Source: Neonectria sp. B-13
Taxonomy: Eukaryota > Ascomycota > Sordariomycetes > Hypocreales > Nectriaceae
Direction: 5' to 3'
NCBI GenBank assembly: GCA_002682825.1
Contig: NOKP01000011.1
Location: 124,420 to 188,419 of the forward strand
DNA length: 64,000 bases
Part shown: one piece after another, positions 39,473 through 50,722 of the stretch
Layout of the letters: every line of letters begins with the position of its first letter
Position numbering within the stretch: position 1 is the stretch's first letter
Position numbers and translations under genes: made by a program
Notes under the pieces: generated by a model
Databases searched by the model: none
Told to the model about the DNA's origin: nothing
What the model saw: only the letters and a program-made list of their open reading frames with translations

Positions 39473-41615
39473 ATGAAGTGCGACGCCCAACTTTCGCCCG
39501 CATCCATCCCCCCCACCTATTATGCGCCCTACAACTCTTCCCTAGCTATTTCGGCCTCCAGCTCGACCTCCTCGGTCTGGTCCGACACTGCATCTCAATC
39601 CTCCGACGACACCTCTGTTTCCGCCCAATCCTCCGACTCCGATGTTTGCGACTCTTACTGCTTCTCGAAGCAGGCCTGCCCCACCGACAATGCACTCAAC
39701 TTCAGTCGTCACACCCAGAAGGCCCCTGTCGAGCCGGCTGTCCCCGTCGAGCTGCGCCAGAATCCCCGACGCACCTCAACTGGCCCCCACACCCGGATTG
39801 CTTGCCCCCCCACCCTGGTCCGACAGTCCGATCGCAAGGTCAACTTCGTCGACAGCCTTGTTGGTATGTTTGAACTCGACTCTCCACCCTGCTCCCCTAC
39901 TCAACCTTTACCGTACAGATTCATCGACCCAAATTGTTGAGGCCATCTGGCCCCTCTCCTCGGTTGTTTGCCGAAGCGAGCTGGGAAGCAAAGCCGTCCT
40001 GCCGCTGCGTACCTTCATCCAGGAGACGCTGCGTCGCTCACGTACTAGCTACTCGACTCTCCAGGTCGCTCTGTATTATCTGATTCTCATCAAGCCTCAT
40101 GTTCCCAAGCACAACTTCACCACTGAGCAACCCGATGATCGCCATGCCGATCGCGCGCTCCAGTGCGGCCGCCGTATGTTCCTTGCCGCCCTGATTCTGG
40201 CTTCCAAGTATCTCCAGGACCGAAACTACTCTGCTCGGGCCTGGAGCAAGATCTCGGGACTCAACACCCAGGAGATCAACCAGAACGAGATCGCATTCCT
40301 GCTTGCTGTCAACTGGAAGCTCCACATCGCCGATGAGGTCTTCCAGCGATGGACTGACATCGTTCTCAAGTACACGCCCCCCCCGAGCCCTCCCTCCCCT
40401 GGTGGTATCTCTCAGGCCGTAGCCCAGCAGGTTGCGGACTGGAAGCAAATCATCTTGGGCCTCAACACTCAGCTTACGAACCTCGCGGACCTCATCCCCG
40501 CCACTCTCGCCAGCTCTCGCTCGAGCGACCTGTGTGCGTTGTCGCCCCGCAGTATTCTCAACCTGCCTCAAGACGCCCGAACTGGACTGGGATATGACTC
40601 AGCCGAGCTCGCCACCCCAATCACCAAGATGTACAATGCCCCGACCATTGTGGAGGTTGTTCCCTCTGCTGTCTACACCTCTACCCGGCTGGCTCCCGCC
40701 TCGAACATGCTGCCCACTCCCCGCCTCACTCCCCAGACCAGCGGATTCTGCACTCCTGCCGTGAGTGCCGTTTCCCAGTTGCTGGTCAAGAGCTCGGCCA
40801 TGGGTTTGGCCATGGCCCAGGCCACCAACACCAATGCTTCTCAGTACCTGGACCGCCTTCCCATGTCCATCACCTCGTCTCCGCAGAGCTATTGCCCTGT
40901 CCGTCGATCTTCTCTCGCCAACTCAGTCTCGACTGCCTCCTCTCCTGAATCGATGATCTCGGATTCCTCGCGCTCCTCGCGCTCTTCCTCTATCTCATCT
41001 GCTTCATCCCTCGCTAGCGCGACCCTCGGCTCCAAGCTGGGCATGCCGTCGCGATTTCGAGGTGCGAAGCTGTGTAACGAGAGGCTGAGCCAGAAGCCGA
41101 CGATCCCTTCGGTTCCTGAGGACCACGACGAGCCCTGTTTTACGTCCTCACCTGAGTCTTACACCGGTCCGGATGGTAAGCTTGGGGACATGTCTCTGGA
41201 AACTCCATTGGCAAGGCGTGAGCGGGAACTCGACATGTCACATGACCCTGCATCGGATGCTGCCCGAGCTCTTCAGGAGCTGCAGAACTACCGTGCATCC
41301 TCTGTGATCCCTGCCAAGACAGGTAATAAGCGAAGCCGCACCGCTTCTATGGACAACTCGCTCCAAGAGAACGTCCGTGAGATGCTGAGTGGCCGTTACT
41401 ACAACTCGGAGCCCTCTGCTTGGCCTGATACGTTGGTTCGCTCGCGAGGCACTGCCTCCGATGCGAATCTCCAGGTTCCCGTCCGCCCCAGTCTCCTTGG
41501 AACTCGAAAGCGCGTTTGCTGCTCTGCTGAGGCAGCTCAAGGCTACGACGTTTCGTCTGTCCACCCTGCCATTGGCATCCGGGGACCTGGAATGTGGGAA
41601 GGTATTCTGAACTGA
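39473..41615 (+). CDS. Pho80/Pcl-type cyclin
   Basis: Exons 39473-39863 and 39919-41615 give 695 residues. The join restores the domain start DSSTQIVEAIWPLS. The cyclin box lies at about residues 131-300 and includes the hallmark RRSRTSYSTLQVALYYLILIK, GRRMFLAALILASKYLQDRNYSARAWSKISGL and LNTQEINQNEIAFLLAVNWKLHI. This is the Pho80/Pcl cyclin pattern, not that of B-type cyclins. The partner is expected to be a Pho85-type CDK acting in nutrient or cell-cycle signalling; the member (Pcl1, Pcl5 or Clg1-like) cannot be settled. The N-terminal 130 and C-terminal 350 residues are Ser/Pro-rich and look disordered, with many SP/TP sites suitable for CDK phosphorylation. Two upstream ORFs precede the start. 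Confidence 0.92.
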
Positions 41616-44446
41616 ATTCCATCACAATCACCAATTCGTTGGCTCTGATAAACATCAACCAACAAGATACCCGTCAATCGCCAACAACTGCAACCCTTTG
41701 ACAACAATGTTAAGAATAATGTCGAAAACCAAATCTATTTCCTTTGTCAAGAAGCATCGATATCTGGGAGGCCGGAAAGAACGGAGTCTTTTGCCAACGG
41801 GGCTTTGATACCACCGCCTTGGGGGTTTCCATCTCTGTTCATAGAACATTCAGATGGCGTCCAAGGTCTAGGCCGAAAAGCGTGTTCGTGTTGCATGCAT
41901 TATCCAGGATCGGGCATTTGGAAGGTGGGGGAGACGGCGGCGAAAGTCATTTCGGAGAAGAGGGTAGGAAGGTGATGAATGTGGATCTTGTACGACTAAA
42001 CACCTTTGCGTTTTTGTTTTTTTGTGTGTTTTTGCGTTTATACGGCGTCGATTTGCAGGCCTCGCTCCAGGACTCGAGGTGAGTCTGGATGCGATGGTAA
42101 TCTGGCAACGAGCCGATACGGAAGGAGACTGGGAGGAGTAATTGGTTTGATTCGCCATTGAAACCGAGCAGACGTGGACGACGACTACCGAAGAGCAACA
42201 ACACCCTCGGCGTCGAAACATGGTTCTGCATGGCATTTTCGGTTTCTCGCATCAACAGGGAGTTCAAGTTGCCTTTTCTACAACCAGACAACCGCCAAAA
42301 AAAACATGATGTCTAAGACAAGACAGCCAAGGGCTTGAATCCACTCGACCTCATCAACGGCAGACTTTGGGACATCCTATGGCAAGACAAGCCAAGTTTC
42401 GGAAGCGGACTTGGGAGCCCAGCATGATCTGAATTGAGGAGAGCGATAACGCTATGGCGAAATCTAATAGCTAGCTTGAAACAGTCCTCGCGATAGTGGA
42501 CTCGTGGCAGATTCATCTTCCTTGGAAACGAAGCCTCGGAAGAGGAGAAACGCGCGAGAAAAGCAAAACAAGCACGAATATCAAAAGCATTATGCTGGAA
42601 CACACTCACTTACACTGATTACTACTACTCTCGTGGCGTCGCGCCAGGCTTTCAATACTTTGCCTACCTCCATGTGATTATTTGTGACTCGTCGGAGTCG
42701 AGACAAGGACCAAATGCGTGTCTAAACTGCCACCCAGGCTCTCGGAAGCCTGTAAGGCTACAAACTGGACTGGAGTGAAATATCGGCTGGCAACCCCGAG
42801 TTGCCGAAGTTTGAAGAATCGGGTACCTCTCGATCACGTCAAAACGGAATCCATGAAAGTTCGCGCAGCCGGGACCACTCGGGATGCCTGGCGTTTGATG
42901 GCCTCCATGCTGCCGACCCTGGCCGAAACGCTGGGCGTGGGTGGATGGTGGTGGTGGTTGTTTTCTGGCTGCGCACGCGGTGTGTGAGTCATTCTTGGCG
43001 TGTTTCCTCACGCTCATTTTTTGGGCCACGCCGCTTGAGGCCGGGAGCTTGCCGGATTGGGAACCGGTGGCAAGGAGGGAATGGTGTTGAATCTGTGTGG
43101 GTGTTAGATGAAGTGTCTTTCGGCGCCGTTGCATGCTTTTGGAGGCTGAGCGCCCGGCTTGCCATTGGCTGAGCTGGCGCTGGGTCAGGAGAGACGAGAA
43201 TCGATTGTTTGAGCGGCTGATGATGAGGCGGGTTGGCCGGGTAAGTGCCTAGGCCTAGATGATGGTGGGTGGAGTGGGGAGAGGGCGTGAATGAGTGTGA
43301 ATGCGTGTGAACGAGGTGGGGAGTACATCGCGAGGTAAGTGAGAGATGGTTTGTGTGCGTGAAATTATGCCTATGGGCCCTCGCCGTCGGACTGTTTGAT
43401 CCTTTGTCGCCACGGTAGGTGGTTGATGGCTTGTATGATGATGCTATTCCCGCGTGCTAACCTCGCTGCCCTGCTCCAACCACTTACACCCCAAGCTTCC
43501 GCTTAATATCTGCCTTGGGCAAAGAACTAATTCCAAGTACAAGAGAAAATCCATGATTCATGAACCGTATTCTGATTCCCCGTTCTAAGTGATGCCTGGC
43601 CCTGTCACCTAAGGTCCCCACCGCACATGTAGGGATGGAGGCGTGTATTGCCCCCATAGAGGGCAGGGCAGGGCTGGCTGTGAGCCAGGATGAGTCGCTA
43701 TGAGTCGCTATGAGTCGCCATGAGTCGCCATGAGTCGAAATCCAGACCAACGTCGAAACGCTGTGACTCGTCTGAGGACGTGAACATAGTGTACACACAA
43801 CCATTGTGGTGTCCTCCGGAAGCGGAGGGCGTGTGAGACGGAAATGAGGGGCTAGGGGCTGTCGCTTCCCTGGAAGAAGGGAGGCAGGAGGACAACCTGA
43901 GGAGGTGGCTGCTGTATCCAGGTGGCCGCGTTAGTCACGTCGGCGTCGGCCAGCTGGATACGGCAAGTGGGAGACGGACGAGTCCCTTGAGCCCGGTCAG
44001 AGACACGGGCTTGATAGACCTTCCTGGGTGCTTGGGTTGACGTGTCAGGTCCGTCAATGCATATCCGTCGTGGCAGCCGCACACTTGCATTCTCGCGTAA
44101 CACCGCACCTTCCGAGCCGGTTCCGACTTTTTCGGCATCGTGATTTTGCTGGATGGGAAATATCTGGTCCGGTCGGATTGGGCTCCGTGGCTGTGCCGGG
44201 TGCCGTGGACGGAGGACTCCGAAGATACATGCTCATCATGCAGCCTCCTTTGTGCGACGTGCAGGCATTGGGGTGTCCTGAAAGCTTGCAGGGTGGCCTT
44301 TGCACAGCCATGTGATTGATACTCCTGTTGTTTCTGTCGCTTTCCGTTTCGGGTTGTTCTTATGGCTTGCTGTTGGCTCCTTGTGCAGCCTATGAAAGGA
44401 GGTCTGCTTCCCCTGACAGCTGCGTTCAACCAAACCCCTGGAAAAC
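41616..44446. other. Convergent gene-free interval
   Basis: About 2.8 kb holding the 3' ends of the cyclin and the F-box-like gene. Open frames on both strands are short and motif-free. A 10-bp tandem repeat lies at 43691-43737. Confidence 0.5.
43691..43737. repeat. Five tandem TGAGTCG units
   Basis: The unit TGAGTCGCYA repeats in exact 10-bp register (CTA twice, CCA twice, then a diverged fifth copy). TGAGTC is a half-match to the Gcn4/CPC1 (TGASTCA) site. Confidence 0.85.
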
Positions 44447-45609
44447 TCATTCATATTTCTCATAAGTCGAAAATGCGAGAAAGCTGCTCAACGTCGTTCC
44501 AACCTCGCGTAGGATGGCCCTTCCTGCTGGAGTGTCGCCCCCCCATTCAACCCGTTGACGAATCTTCCGCAACTCCTGCCGAACGACGTCCGGGGGCAAG
44601 CCGAAGTACATCCATGAGCGTATCAGGCAATTGCAGACCAGAACATTGGGCTCGGGCGCGTTGACGACGGCGTTGCGAAGAAACTCGATTCTGACCTCCC
44701 ATGGCGGTGACGGTGCGTATCCCTCTCCGCCGAGATTGAGGGCTCCACCACGTGTGAGCCATAGAAGACGGCGTTGCTGCTCATCGTCCCAGGGACCTGT
44801 GATGAGACTCGTAGGAATCCGAGTGAGAGGGTGGACGTCCCGGAAGCCCCAAGGCTGGATGCTGGCCTCGAAGGGCTGCCAGGAGAGGGCCTTCCGGTAA
44901 TCGGCCTCGAAGCAACGACGGGCATCAAAGTGGCCAAAGCCGCCATCGAAGTCGTGGCTGTCGTCATGGTGATGCGTGGGAAGCCCATCATCATCAATGT
45001 CCCAGTCGATGCTGTGCTGGTACCACCGGTCTCTGGCGTATATGTTTGCCCAGGTTTGCTGCGCTTGAAGGATTAAGTCAATGTCGACCCATGGAAGTTG
45101 CAAGATAGCTGACTGATTGGGAATTAGTTTACGATGAACAACTCTCCTAAAAGGGGCAGTAACAGGGAACTGAAGAGTGGACAAACCTGGAGAACGGGAT
45201 CTCCGTCGCAGAGCTTTAGCTCTGGATACTTGATCTCAGGTCCGAACAGGACATCGCTGCGGACAGGGATACCGAACCATTGGTTCCAGGTATCGTGAAA
45301 TGCCCAGATAAAGAACCGGAGGAGGGTGACGCGGCCAGAGAGTTTGGCGCCGATGTGAGATGCAGCGCGTGGCAGCGACAAGTTGGCGCTGTAGAGGAGA
45401 ATTTTCTCGAGGATCTCAGCTGGGAGAGCATCGAGTGATGGACGATAGCGAGATGGCCGGTCGGCAAGAACGGTAGAGATGGAGCGCTTCATCTTTTTGG
45501 CTCTTCCAGGAAGCGGGTTGAGATTATCGCGGAGAGCGGAGGGCGGGTTGCTGGTGGACGAGGTCTTGGACTTGCGTTTGCCTCGGATGCGGATGGGAGT
45601 GAGGGTCAT
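44447..45609 (-). CDS. F-box-like protein of unknown substrate
   Basis: Exons 45609-45187 and 45112-44447 give 362 residues. The intron (donor GTTTGT, branch AACTAAT, acceptor TCAG) joins LCDGDPVLQ to SAILQLPWVD in phase zero. The start is the first in-frame ATG; the first 55 residues are basic (GKRKSK, KKMKRS) and could carry a nuclear localisation signal. Residues 58-90 (SLDALPAEILEKILLYSANLSLPRAASHIG) match the F-box pattern LPxEILExIL that binds Skp1 in SCF ubiquitin ligases. The rest is a tryptophan- and histidine-containing fungal-type C-terminus without visible WD40 or LRR repeats. It is probably an SCF substrate adaptor, but neither substrate nor ortholog is recognised. Confidence 0.75.
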
Positions 45610-46444
45610 AACTATTAGGAGAGAGAGGAAGAGAAGGAAGTTGAAATTGGACAAAAAGGAGCAAGGGATATTGAGGTGAGTAATGAATGAGCTGAGTGAT
45701 TGCAAACGGCTCTGGTGCCGTGGCCTTTGAAGAGTTGGAGGAGGAGAGCGAGATTAGAGCGCAGCAAGGGCAGTAGATCGCAACGGCCTAGGAGAGTGAT
45801 AGCATCAACCCAAGCCTAGCCTCGAAGCCACAACCTGAGCGTAGCATAGATGTCCCGGGTCCTGTTTCGCTGCGGATGTTGGAGATGCAAACGTTTGGGA
45901 TTAGAGTCGGGTGGAGTTGCATTCGTTGACGAGTTCCGGAGTACGGAGCAGCTGGTAACTTAAAGACGACCAGGGTGGCGCTATCGGCTGCTCCACTTTT
46001 GACGTCTTGCGAAAGGCAGTAGACTGACTCATGATTAAAGAGAGAACCGGGGCCTCATTGTTTACCATTACTGCTGAGTTCCTGACTGAATTCTAATGTG
46101 CATTTTGTGAACATAGAAAGTACGCATGTAGGCATTGTCCATATCGGCTTGCGAGCCGTGACTCTAAGGGACGGCACATGCTAAGTAAGACTGACATATG
46201 CTTGAGATGGCCCGTGCACCTCCCCGGTTCTCAGCGTAAATTTCGGCCAAGTACGGGCACTAGCAGCTCCGACGAGCAACCAACCACACGTCGACTATGC
46301 GTTGCAGTATTCGTACATACAAACCTCCAACTTCGTCAACGCTGCCGATACCGATACCGACACCAAGACCAGAGCCTCACTTCCCCGCCTCGTCCCATGT
46401 CGACAACGTTCCCGAGCTCCCAGTGACGTGCTGTATCCTCAGTG
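45610..46444. other. Divergent promoter of the F-box-like gene and MRS2
   Basis: 835 bp between two start codons. It probably holds both promoters. No TATA box or repeat was recognised. Confidence 0.55.
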
Positions 46445-48205
46445 ATGCACCCCGCTCTGCGCCCCCCGGTTCCCTCGCGCGGCCTCCTCCGATTCCTGCG
46501 CTCGCAGTCCAAGAGAGCCTTCGTCAGTTGCAGCAACAAGAATAGCCCTGCCCTAGATGCGGTAGCCGCGCCGGCTCTCTGCCGTAGGGCTAGGAGCTTC
46601 AACTCGCCGACGAAGAAGCAGTCGAGATCACTCGGTACGACCTGTGGCCGCCGGACTGCGACTCTCGAGTCTTCGTTTCTCGACCTGGAGCCTTTGCTGA
46701 GACGGCTGCGACCCCGAGACCAAGTTGGTACTTCGAAGAGCTCCTTCAGCACGAGCTCTAGTTCGCGCAAGTGGTTCAAGTGGGACGATACCGACTACGA
46801 AACGCCGACCTGGCAGGAACGTCTTTGGGGAAGCCCGGCGAGAAAAGGTGCGAAACCTCTGAAGCCCGACGATCTACCAAGCCATGATGAGTTTGGCGGC
46901 AGTCCGTCCATGTTCAGCAGTCGTCGGTCATTGGCGGCCAAGGCTGCATCCGAGCCGCGACTGCGGTGCACAGAAGTAGACGAGCATGGAAAGGTCATCC
47001 TGGTGGACGGCGAGTTTAAGAAGACGGAGCTCATTGCTAAGGTATGTGACCGAACTTCCGTCTTATGTCCAATTCAATGCCTCAAAACTCGAGTGCTGAC
47101 TGCAATTGCTGGATAGTACGGCCTGTTACCCCGAGACTTGCGAAAGATTGATTCGTCCAATCTTCCGCACATTCTTGTCCGACCCTCGGCGATCCTCTTG
47201 AACCTGCTCCATCTCAAAGTTCTTATCAAACACGATCGGGTGCTGCTCTTCGATGTCTACGGCTCCAAGACCTCCTACCCCCAGTCTGCTTTCATGTATG
47301 ATCTGCAGGGCAAGCTCCAGCAGAAGAACTCGCAGAACTCGCAAACATCCGGGTTCCTCCCCTACGAGTTCCGAGCGCTCGAAGCTGTCTTGACCTCAGT
47401 GACGTCGGAGCTCGAGGCCGATTTCGAGTCGGTGCGTGAGCCTGTGATGCATATTCTCAGCGAGCTCGAGGACGACATCGACCGGCAGAAGCTACGTGTG
47501 CTGCTCATCTTGTCGAAGCGTGTGAGCACGTTTGAGCAGAAGGTCAAGTTGGTGCGAGACGCCATTGAGGAACTGCTCGAGGAAGACGACGATCTGGCGG
47601 CCATGTACTTGACAGAGAAGGCGCACGATCTCTTTAGAGGAGGGGACGACCATACCGAGGTGGAGATGCTGCTTGAGTCGTACCACAAACTCACTGACGA
47701 AATCGTCCAAGAGGCTGGAAACCTGGTGTCAGGGATCCGAAACACGGAAGACATGTAAGGAGCTCCCCTCGGTCGCACCATGCAGCCCTTGTCCGCATTG
47801 CTAACAATTCGCAGAGCTCGTGCCATCCTCGACGCGAACCGAAACTCCCTGATGCTTCTGGACCTCAAATTCAGTGTTGGAACACTGGGCCTCGCCATGG
47901 GCACCTTTATCGCAGGCCTCTATGGAATGAACCTGGAGAACTTCATCGAGGAGACCAAGTGGGGATTTTCGGGCATTACGGGTGCCTCAGTGGTCATCTC
48001 GCTCTTTGTGTGCTGGTACGGTCTCACCAAGTTGAGGCGGGTGCAGCGCATCAAGATGATGAGTGACGAGAGGCCCCACCTCCCGCGTGGAGGACATCCA
48101 TACGGAACCGACGATCGAACGGCACTGGGACTTCTAGACTCGAGGAACCGCGAGATGTTACGACGGGTTAACACGCAGAAGGCGCCGAAGAGGCGGTGGC
48201 TGTAG
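46445..48205 (+). CDS. MRS2: Mitochondrial Mg2+ channel Mrs2
   Basis: Exons 46445-47041, 47117-47754 and 47815-48205 give 541 residues. The N-terminus (MHPALRPPVPSRGLLRFLRS...) is basic and Ser/Ala-rich, as for a mitochondrial presequence. The CorA/Mrs2 core follows: YGLLPRDLRKIDS, the helix VTSELEADFESVREPVMHILSELEDDIDR and the acidic helix LLEEDDDLAAMYLTEKA. Two C-terminal membrane helices are joined by the diagnostic GMN triplet at residues 449-451 (LYGMNLENFIEET), with a basic matrix tail. Mrs2 is the pentameric channel for Mg2+ influx across the inner membrane and is needed for splicing of mitochondrial group II introns in yeast. Lpe10/Mfm1 is the paralogue; one copy here favours Mrs2. 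Confidence 0.95.
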
Positions 48206-49342
48206 GAAAACGTGGTTGTGGCGTATGTTGGAGTGTACGTTTTTTGTGACATATTTAGACGGGCGTTCCTTTGAGCCATTCAGCGACTGGAATCGCCCTG
48301 TACAGTAACGCTGATACAGATACCCATCTCAATGAGGTTGTAGTTGAGCGGAAAAGACCCCTTGATGATACACGACGCACACACATTCTCGATCTTTCGC
48401 GAACGCACCAGTGACGGTCATTGCATGTCAGGTGCGTAGCAAAACCCGACACCACCATCAAGTCCCGACTGGGAAATGCAGCATCGGTTCTGGTTTCCAT
48501 CCTGGGGTCTTCGATCGTCGCGGTGACATCGACGACTTTGCATCCTGACATGAGGCCGTGACGTCACGACTCGCTCATCCCTAGCCCCGTGTAAATTGGC
48601 ATCACCCACCATGCATAGAATCTGCGCCTAACGAGGCAACGAGGAACCCGCAAATGGGCACGCACCAGGCGGAAAGATACTAGACAAAGGCGGTAAGATC
48701 GGTAATTAGAAAGAAGCTGATTTTCGTACTGACATGGTAAAGTGAACGAGTGGGTACAAACGGCCGACGAGCCTTGTTTTTAGAGCGGGCCCTACCAGCC
48801 ACACTCCGAGCCGCAATCGTCATTGATATTTTTTGCAGCCAAACAGAGCCTCGGACCCCGGCTTTTATGGAGACCTGAGCCACATGATGAGGTAGGGGGC
48901 TCTCGGAGGGAATGCGCCGGCGGGTGGAAGGTGCTGTGGCTGGGCAGGGTTTTCGAGGAGATCGAGATGGGACGGTAATTACTACGTTCTGGGCCCTGGA
49001 CGGGTGAAACCCTGACGTCAGAGGGAACGGCTGAAGGGTTTGCTGCGTCTGTGGGCAAACCATGACGGCGTTTGGGTGGACGGGTGACGGGTGACGGACA
49101 TGAATGGTCGGGTGTTGTGCAAAAGGCTGCAGGGGCGTTTGCATGTTGCTTCCCTCTTCCTACCTATATAAGGTCAAGGGACCTGACTGGACTGATACTT
49201 GCTTCGAATCATAACATTCACACACACACATCCACAACTCCTACACCTCAATTCAACTGTTCTCCAGGAACAACAATCTACTACACACAACCACCTTCAC
49301 ACAACAACCTACACACAACAACCTACACACACCACCTTCATC
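48206..49342. other. MRS2 3' region and promoter of the small hydrophobic protein
   Basis: It contains a TATA box (49165-49171) and a CA-rich leader with a repeated CACACAACAACCTA element (49303-49335). Confidence 0.6.
49165..49171 (+). promoter_or_regulatory. TATA box
   Basis: TATATAA, 178 bp upstream of the ATG of the 75-residue protein. Transcription would start about 30-80 bp further on, giving a CA-rich leader of about 100 nt. Confidence 0.55.
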
Positions 49343-49624
49343 ATGGGCGGAGTCATGTCTTGCGTAAGCCTCTCTCCTTCTCGCTCTCAAGCAACTCCAG
49401 TAACTAACTTTCTTTAGATCGTGGACGCGTTCCGCACCGTCGGCAGAGCCATCATGGCCGTCATCAGCGGCATCGGCGGCATCCTCCAGGCCATCATCAG
49501 TGGCATCGTGCGCTTCTGCGGCATCATCGTCAGCTTCCTGACTTGCGGCTACTGCGGCGGCAAGCGACGAGGCGGTGGAACCCACACCCGCAGCCACGGT
49601 GCTTCTAGGAGAAGCCGAGTATAA
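49343..49624 (+). CDS. Small hydrophobic protein with a possible myristoylation signal
   Basis: Exons 49343-49363 and 49418-49624 give 75 residues. Exon 1 encodes only seven residues, MGGVMSC: glycine at 2, serine at 6 and cysteine at 7, an arrangement that fits N-myristoylation followed by palmitoylation. Residues 8-50 are a Gly/Ile/Val-rich hydrophobic segment (RAIMAVISGIGGILQAIISG, RFCGIIVSFLTCGYCGG) with further cysteines, and the last 20 residues are basic. I recall short hydrophobic proteins of this type, beginning MG and with no assigned function, in other ascomycetes and basidiomycetes, but have not verified it. The TATA box and unstructured CA-rich leader suggest strong or inducible expression. 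The 54-bp intron has donor GTAAGC, branch CTAAC and acceptor TTAG. Confidence 0.8.
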
Positions 49625-50722
49625 AGGAGTGCTCCACAACAACAACACCTATTTGCATGGGAGCGGAGAAGAGGAGCATGGTGGATGAAGAGACGCGCGG
49701 AGCGGATGGGGAGATAGATGTCTTGAACTTGACGACCCGGTGCTTTTTTCTTTCCTTTGTGCGCTGGAATACCCAAACTTTCTTGAAACCGGGCCGCAAG
49801 AATACCCCCTTTTATCACGATAGCGTTTCAAATGAAAATCAACGAATGCTTTATTGTTCACCATTTGGTTGCAATGCCAGTTTGCTATCTGCTTTGAATG
49901 TGACATGACTTCTTTTTCCTTGACGTTGAACTTTTACAACAGAATCTTTGCGAACCTTCATCAGAGTTCCCTCTGACTTCCAACACTGAAATATACGAGT
50001 TTTCATGGGCCGTACAGATCTTCTTTGATTACGATCAGATTATAATTTGTCAATCCAGTTCCTCCCACCCCCATGTCTCCAGGGCCTTCCGTTTTCCAAG
50101 TTGTAACTTGTATGCGTACCTAAGTAGAACTAATATTATTGCGCTGAAAGATTTCTACAATGTCCTCTGCTTCAGATCTACTTCGTACGTTCAGGGGAAT
50201 CCTGCATCGCCTTTACTAATCTAAGAGCCTAAGGTCCTTCGTCACTATTTGTACATTTATATATTGTAACTAGTCTGTTTTCTTGGTTGAGGGAACTCCT
50301 TTATTCAGCTGGGAGGTTTACTTTAATGGCATATGAAGTGTGTAATTCCACCTACCATATAAGCAGAACCTCATGTTTCTGCTATGCCCTTGATAATGAT
50401 TTTATTATTTACAATAGGTATGCATCTTTGTTCATTTGTTAGCCATGCTTGATATTCGGTTCCAGCGACTTCGAAGTAGAGGGCAGCCAGCATCTTTGCG
50501 CTTTAGGGAGTGACCCGCTGTAAGTTCCATCTTTGAGTGCTTAGACCCCGCTACCTAAAGGCTAAAGTGCCCCAGCCGCAGGAGCCTACTATAGCTAGTG
50601 CACTGTAGGTACCATGACGGAATTCATGTTGCATCTCCATGCGCATCACAGCTTCACGACCAGACATCCATCCCATCACCATCGCCTCGTCCTCCGCCAG
50701 CACCAGCACGCCGGGGCCCCGC
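49625..50722. other. Intergenic, A/T-rich, before RAD1
   Basis: 3' UTR and spacer of about 1.1 kb, A/T-rich between 49800 and 50450, with a TACGAAGTA element at 50179-50187. No gene is supported. Confidence 0.5.

Noticed and set aside
45610..45705. An N-terminal extension of the F-box-like protein
   Set aside because: The upstream frame has no ATG and begins with a hydrophobic stretch that looks like translated leader.
46178..46444. Coding exon upstream of MRS2
   Set aside because: The MRS2 frame starts at ATG 46445; upstream frames are out of phase and lack a matching donor site.
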